Source of the DNA: Actinoplanes nipponensis
Lineage (GTDB): Bacteria > Actinomycetota > Actinomycetes > Mycobacteriales > Micromonosporaceae
NCBI RefSeq assembly: GCF_016862275.1
Contig: NZ_BOMQ01000050.1
Coordinates: 1 to 32,098 of the forward strand
Length of the DNA stretch: 32,098 nucleotides
Direction of reading: 5' to 3'
Positions 29,755 through 32,098 of the stretch are shown here, in pieces (the stretch's first letter is position 1; the number at the start of each line of letters is the position of its first letter). The notes under the pieces were generated by a model. That model saw nothing but the letters and a program-made list of their open reading frames with translations. It was not told where the DNA came from and ran no database searches. The position numbers were made by a program, and so were the translations under genes.

Positions 29755-32098
29755 ATGGATCTGAGGCGAGTACTGACCGTGGTGAGCGCCGCTCTGGTGG
29801 GCGCGACCGCGACCGTCGTCGGCACCCCGATGGCGGCCCTCGCGGCGCCCGCCGCCCCGAAGGGGCTGGCGGTGGCCCGGTCCGCCGATGACGTACACCG
29901 GATCCGGATGGCCTGGAAGTCCGGGGACCCCCTCACCGACCACTACGTCGTCGACGTCGTCGCCGGCGACGTCGAGACGGTGATCAACGTGCCGGCCACG
30001 ACCACCGAGTACGTGATCGACGCCCCCGACCCGTGCACGTCGTTCAAGATGCGGGTCGGCGCGGCCGGCGCCGACAACTCGGTGACCAACACCGGGTACA
30101 CGACGGTCCGCTCGCTGACGCCGAGCACCGTCATGGGCATGGCCACCGGCCGCGAGGAGGACGGCGCGGTCGCCACGGCGACGTGGCGGGCGCCGTCCTG
30201 GACGGGCTACACCCCGCTGACCGCGTACCGGGTGGTCTTCGTCCGGCTCTCCGACGGCGTGGTCCTGGCCGACCGGACCACGACCGACACCTCCTTCCGG
30301 TTCCCCGGCGTGGACCCGGCCCGGGCCTACACGGTCTCGGTCTCCACGGTGAACGAGTTCGGCGCCTGCTCGACGGCGAAGTCGCTGCTGGACCGCTACC
30401 GGCCGGCCGACCCCACCGGCCTGGTCGTCCAGCGCCGCGCCGACGCCCCCGGCACCGTCGAGGTCGTCTGGCAGGCCCCGAAGACCGGCCCGGCGCCGAC
30501 CTACTACATGGTCGGCTACGGCAAGGAGGCCATCACCGGCAAGCTGCGGGTCGACGCGCCCACCCTGACCGGCACCCTCACCCTGGACGCCACCGCGAGC
30601 TGGATGGTCGAGGTCAAGGCGTACAACGACAACGGCGGCAGCGGCGCGGTCACCGGTTCGGTGCCCGTCTGGTCGCCCACCGTTGCCACCCCGGCGCCGG
30701 CGGTCACCCCGACGGCGCAACCCGATGCCGCGGCCCCGAGCGCCGCACCGGCAGTCGTCGCCTCCCCCTCGGGTGACCCGGCCACCCCGACCGCGGAGCC
30801 GACCACGGCGCCGACCACCACGACGACCGTCGTCAGCGCCGGCTCCGACCGGACCCCGCCCACGATCACCGCGACGCTGTCGCAGCCCGCCGTCAACGGA
30901 TGGTTCCGTGCGCCGGTCACCATCCACTTCACCTGCGCCGACGACAGCGGCATCATCGCCACCTGCCCGGCCGACATCCTGACCGGCGCCGACAACGCCG
31001 CCCTGCGGGTGTCCGGGACCGCGGTGGACGGCGCCGGCAACACCGCCACCACCACGATGACGCTCAAGCTCGACCGCACGCCGCCGACGATCACGGCCAC
31101 CGTGGCCGGCACGCCGAACGCCGCCGGTTGGTACACCGCCCCGCCGGTCATCCACTACACCTGCGCCGACGAGGTCTCCACGATCTCGACCTGCCCGGCC
31201 GACACCCCGATCACCGTCGACGGCGCCGGCCAGAAGGTCACCGGCACCGCCCTGGACAAGGCCGGCAACACGGCGACCGCCACGGTGGAGCTGAGCCTGG
31301 ACCGCGGCGCGCCGGTCATCACGGCCACGGTCGTCGGCGACGCGAACGCCGACGGCTGGTACACCGTTCCCCCGACCGTGCGCTTCACCTGCTCGGACCG
31401 GCTCTCGGGCATCGCCACCTGCCCGGCCGACCGCCGGATCGAGACGGACGGCACCGCCCAGCGGATCGCCGGCGCCGCCGTCGACAAGGCGGGCAACACC
31501 GCCACCGCCACCGTCACCCTCAACGTCGACCGCACCGCCCCGGCCATCACCGCCACCGTCGTCGGCGAGCCCGGCGCGGACGGCTGGTACCGCACCGCCC
31601 CCACCGTCCACTTCACCTGCGCCGACAACGGCTCCGGCCTGGCCGCCTGCCCGGCCGACGTCACCGTCGACGGCGAGGGCCCGGGCCGCCCGGTCACCGG
31701 CACCGCGGTCGACAAGGCCGGCAACACCGCCACCACGCAGGTCTCGGTCGACGTGGACCGGACCGCTCCCGTCATCACCGCGGCCGTCACCGGCGACCCC
31801 GGCGCGGACGGCTGGTACCGCACCATCCCGACTGTCCACTTCACCTGCGCCGACGCCGGCTCGGGCCCGGTCGACTGCCCGGCCGACGTGCCGGTGACCG
31901 CCGAGGGCGCCGGACTGCAGATCACCGGCACCACCACCGACAAGGCCGGCAACACCGCCGCCGCCACCGTCACCGTCAACATCGACCGCACCGCGCCGGC
32001 CATCACCGCGGCCGTCACCGGCGACCCGGGCGCCGACGGCTGGTACCGCACCACCCCCACCGTCCACTTCACCTGCGCCGACAACGGCTCGGGCACCG
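29755..32098 (+). CDS. Secreted fibronectin-III / Ig-like repeat surface protein (3' end outside window)
   Basis: At least 781 residues, cut by the window end. A signal peptide (residues 1 to about 30, cleavage near ALA-APAAP) is followed by about three fibronectin-III-like domains (35-120, 123-215, 216-305), a Pro/Thr/Ala-rich linker (about 308-364) and then Ig-like repeats starting at Asp365, 440, 516, 592, 668 and 744. Each repeat begins DRT/GxPxITA, contains W-Y/F, two cysteines in the form FTCAD...CPAD and ends DKAGNTAT. The cysteine pair probably forms a disulfide. Such architecture suits adhesion or a cell-surface scaffold. ATG 29755 follows AAGAGG. Catalytic modules or a wall anchor could lie beyond the edge. 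The repeat class resembles bacterial Ig-like or OmpL47-like domains. Confidence 0.88.
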   Translation, partial: MDLRRVLTVVSAALVGATATVVGTPMAALAAPAAPKGLAVARSADDVHRIRMAWKSGDPLTDHYVVDVVAGDVETVINVPATTTEYVIDAPDPCTSFKMRVGAAGADNSVTNTGYTTVRSLTPSTVMGMATGREEDGAVATATWRAPSWTGYTPLTAYRVVFVRLSDGVVLADRTTTDTSFRFPGVDPARAYTVSVSTVNEFGACSTAKSLLDRYRPADPTGLVVQRRADAPGTVEVVWQAPKTGPAPTYYMVGYGKEAITGKLRVDAPTLTGTLTLDATASWMVEVKAYNDNGGSGAVTGSVPVWSPTVATPAPAVTPTAQPDAAAPSAAPAVVASPSGDPATPTAEPTTAPTTTTTVVSAGSDRTPPTITATLSQPAVNGWFRAPVTIHFTCADDSGIIATCPADILTGADNAALRVSGTAVDGAGNTATTTMTLKLDRTPPTITATVAGTPNAAGWYTAPPVIHYTCADEVSTISTCPADTPITVDGAGQKVTGTALDKAGNTATATVELSLDRGAPVITATVVGDANADGWYTVPPTVRFTCSDRLSGIATCPADRRIETDGTAQRIAGAAVDKAGNTATATVTLNVDRTAPAITATVVGEPGADGWYRTAPTVHFTCADNGSGLAACPADVTVDGEGPGRPVTGTAVDKAGNTATTQVSVDVDRTAPVITAAVTGDPGADGWYRTIPTVHFTCADAGSGPVDCPADVPVTAEGAGLQITGTTTDKAGNTAAATVTVNIDRTAPAITAAVTGDPGADGWYRTTPTVHFTCADNGSGT
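30847..32098 (+). repeat. Tandem array of about 228-bp (76-residue) repeats
   Basis: Six repeats are visible, starting near 30847, 31072, 31300, 31528, 31756 and 31984, with a period of 225 bases then 228. The later copies are nearly identical in stretches: GACGGCTGGTACCGCACC occurs at about 31577, 31805 and 32036 (one base apart in flanks). The first copies are more diverged. This gradient suggests recent unequal exchange at the 3' end of the array, which continues past the window. Confidence 0.85.

Noticed and set aside
29554..32067. Minus-strand open frame of 837 codons opposite the Ig-repeat protein
   Set aside because: Low-complexity Gly/Arg/Asp product that mirrors the repeats; the plus strand has signal peptide, conserved cysteines and a ribosome binding site.

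Overview
The window is very GC-rich actinobacterial chromosome. GTG starts, GTGA/ATGA stop-start overlaps and the gene families (NnaR-type regulator, large GT-C membrane glycosyltransferases) suggest Micromonosporaceae, perhaps Actinoplanes or a relative. The genus is inferred from gene content only; there is no rRNA or marker gene here. No tRNA, rRNA, CRISPR array, insertion sequence or prophage was seen, and no gap between genes exceeds 300 bases.

1) Bases 20-8551, minus strand: a complete assimilatory nitrate/nitrite cluster. In transcription order it holds the HemD-like regulator NnaR, a sirohydrochlorin chelatase for siroheme, the molybdenum nitrate reductase, a 114-residue unknown protein, NirB, NirD and the NarK transporter. 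Nearly every junction overlaps by 1-4 bases, so the genes are translationally coupled. A ladder of 11-bp-spaced GlnR-like half-sites lies upstream of nnaR.

2) Bases 8657-12525: short units on both strands: a glycosyltransferase-2 (GT2) fragment, a stand-alone EAL (c-di-GMP phosphodiesterase) protein, an orphan OmpR-family response regulator, a secreted membrane-anchored protein and a full GT2 enzyme.

3) Bases 12491-25689: three cell-surface glycan blocks. The first is a two-gene minus operon (nucleotidyltransferase/kinase fusion plus multi-pass membrane protein). The second is a four-gene plus operon (flippase, GT4, GT2, GT4). The third is a three-gene minus operon (small membrane protein, 1249-residue AftD-like GT-C protein with two carbohydrate-binding-like domains, and a phosphoesterase-like protein lacking two usual histidines).

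4) Bases 25874-32098, plus strand: a second secreted anchored protein paralogous to the one in region 2, a hybrid histidine kinase overlapping a soluble histidine kinase, and a large secreted protein (fibronectin-III-like, then at least six 76-residue Ig-like repeats) that runs off the window.

The most interesting observation is a cis element shared by regions 2-4. It is a ladder of TTGCC / TTGAG-type half-sites at exact 11-bp spacing that ends in GCCGA. Four copies are clear (8657, 9248, 11587, 29669) and one on the minus strand is a variant (25822). They precede the GT2 fragment, the EAL protein, the full GT2, the Ig-repeat protein and the AftD operon. Unrelated coding regions share it, so it looks like a regulon operator. 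It may link c-di-GMP turnover, two-component signalling, surface glycan assembly and a large surface protein. The regulator that binds it is not shown by the sequence; the OmpR-family protein at 10165 is the nearest candidate.
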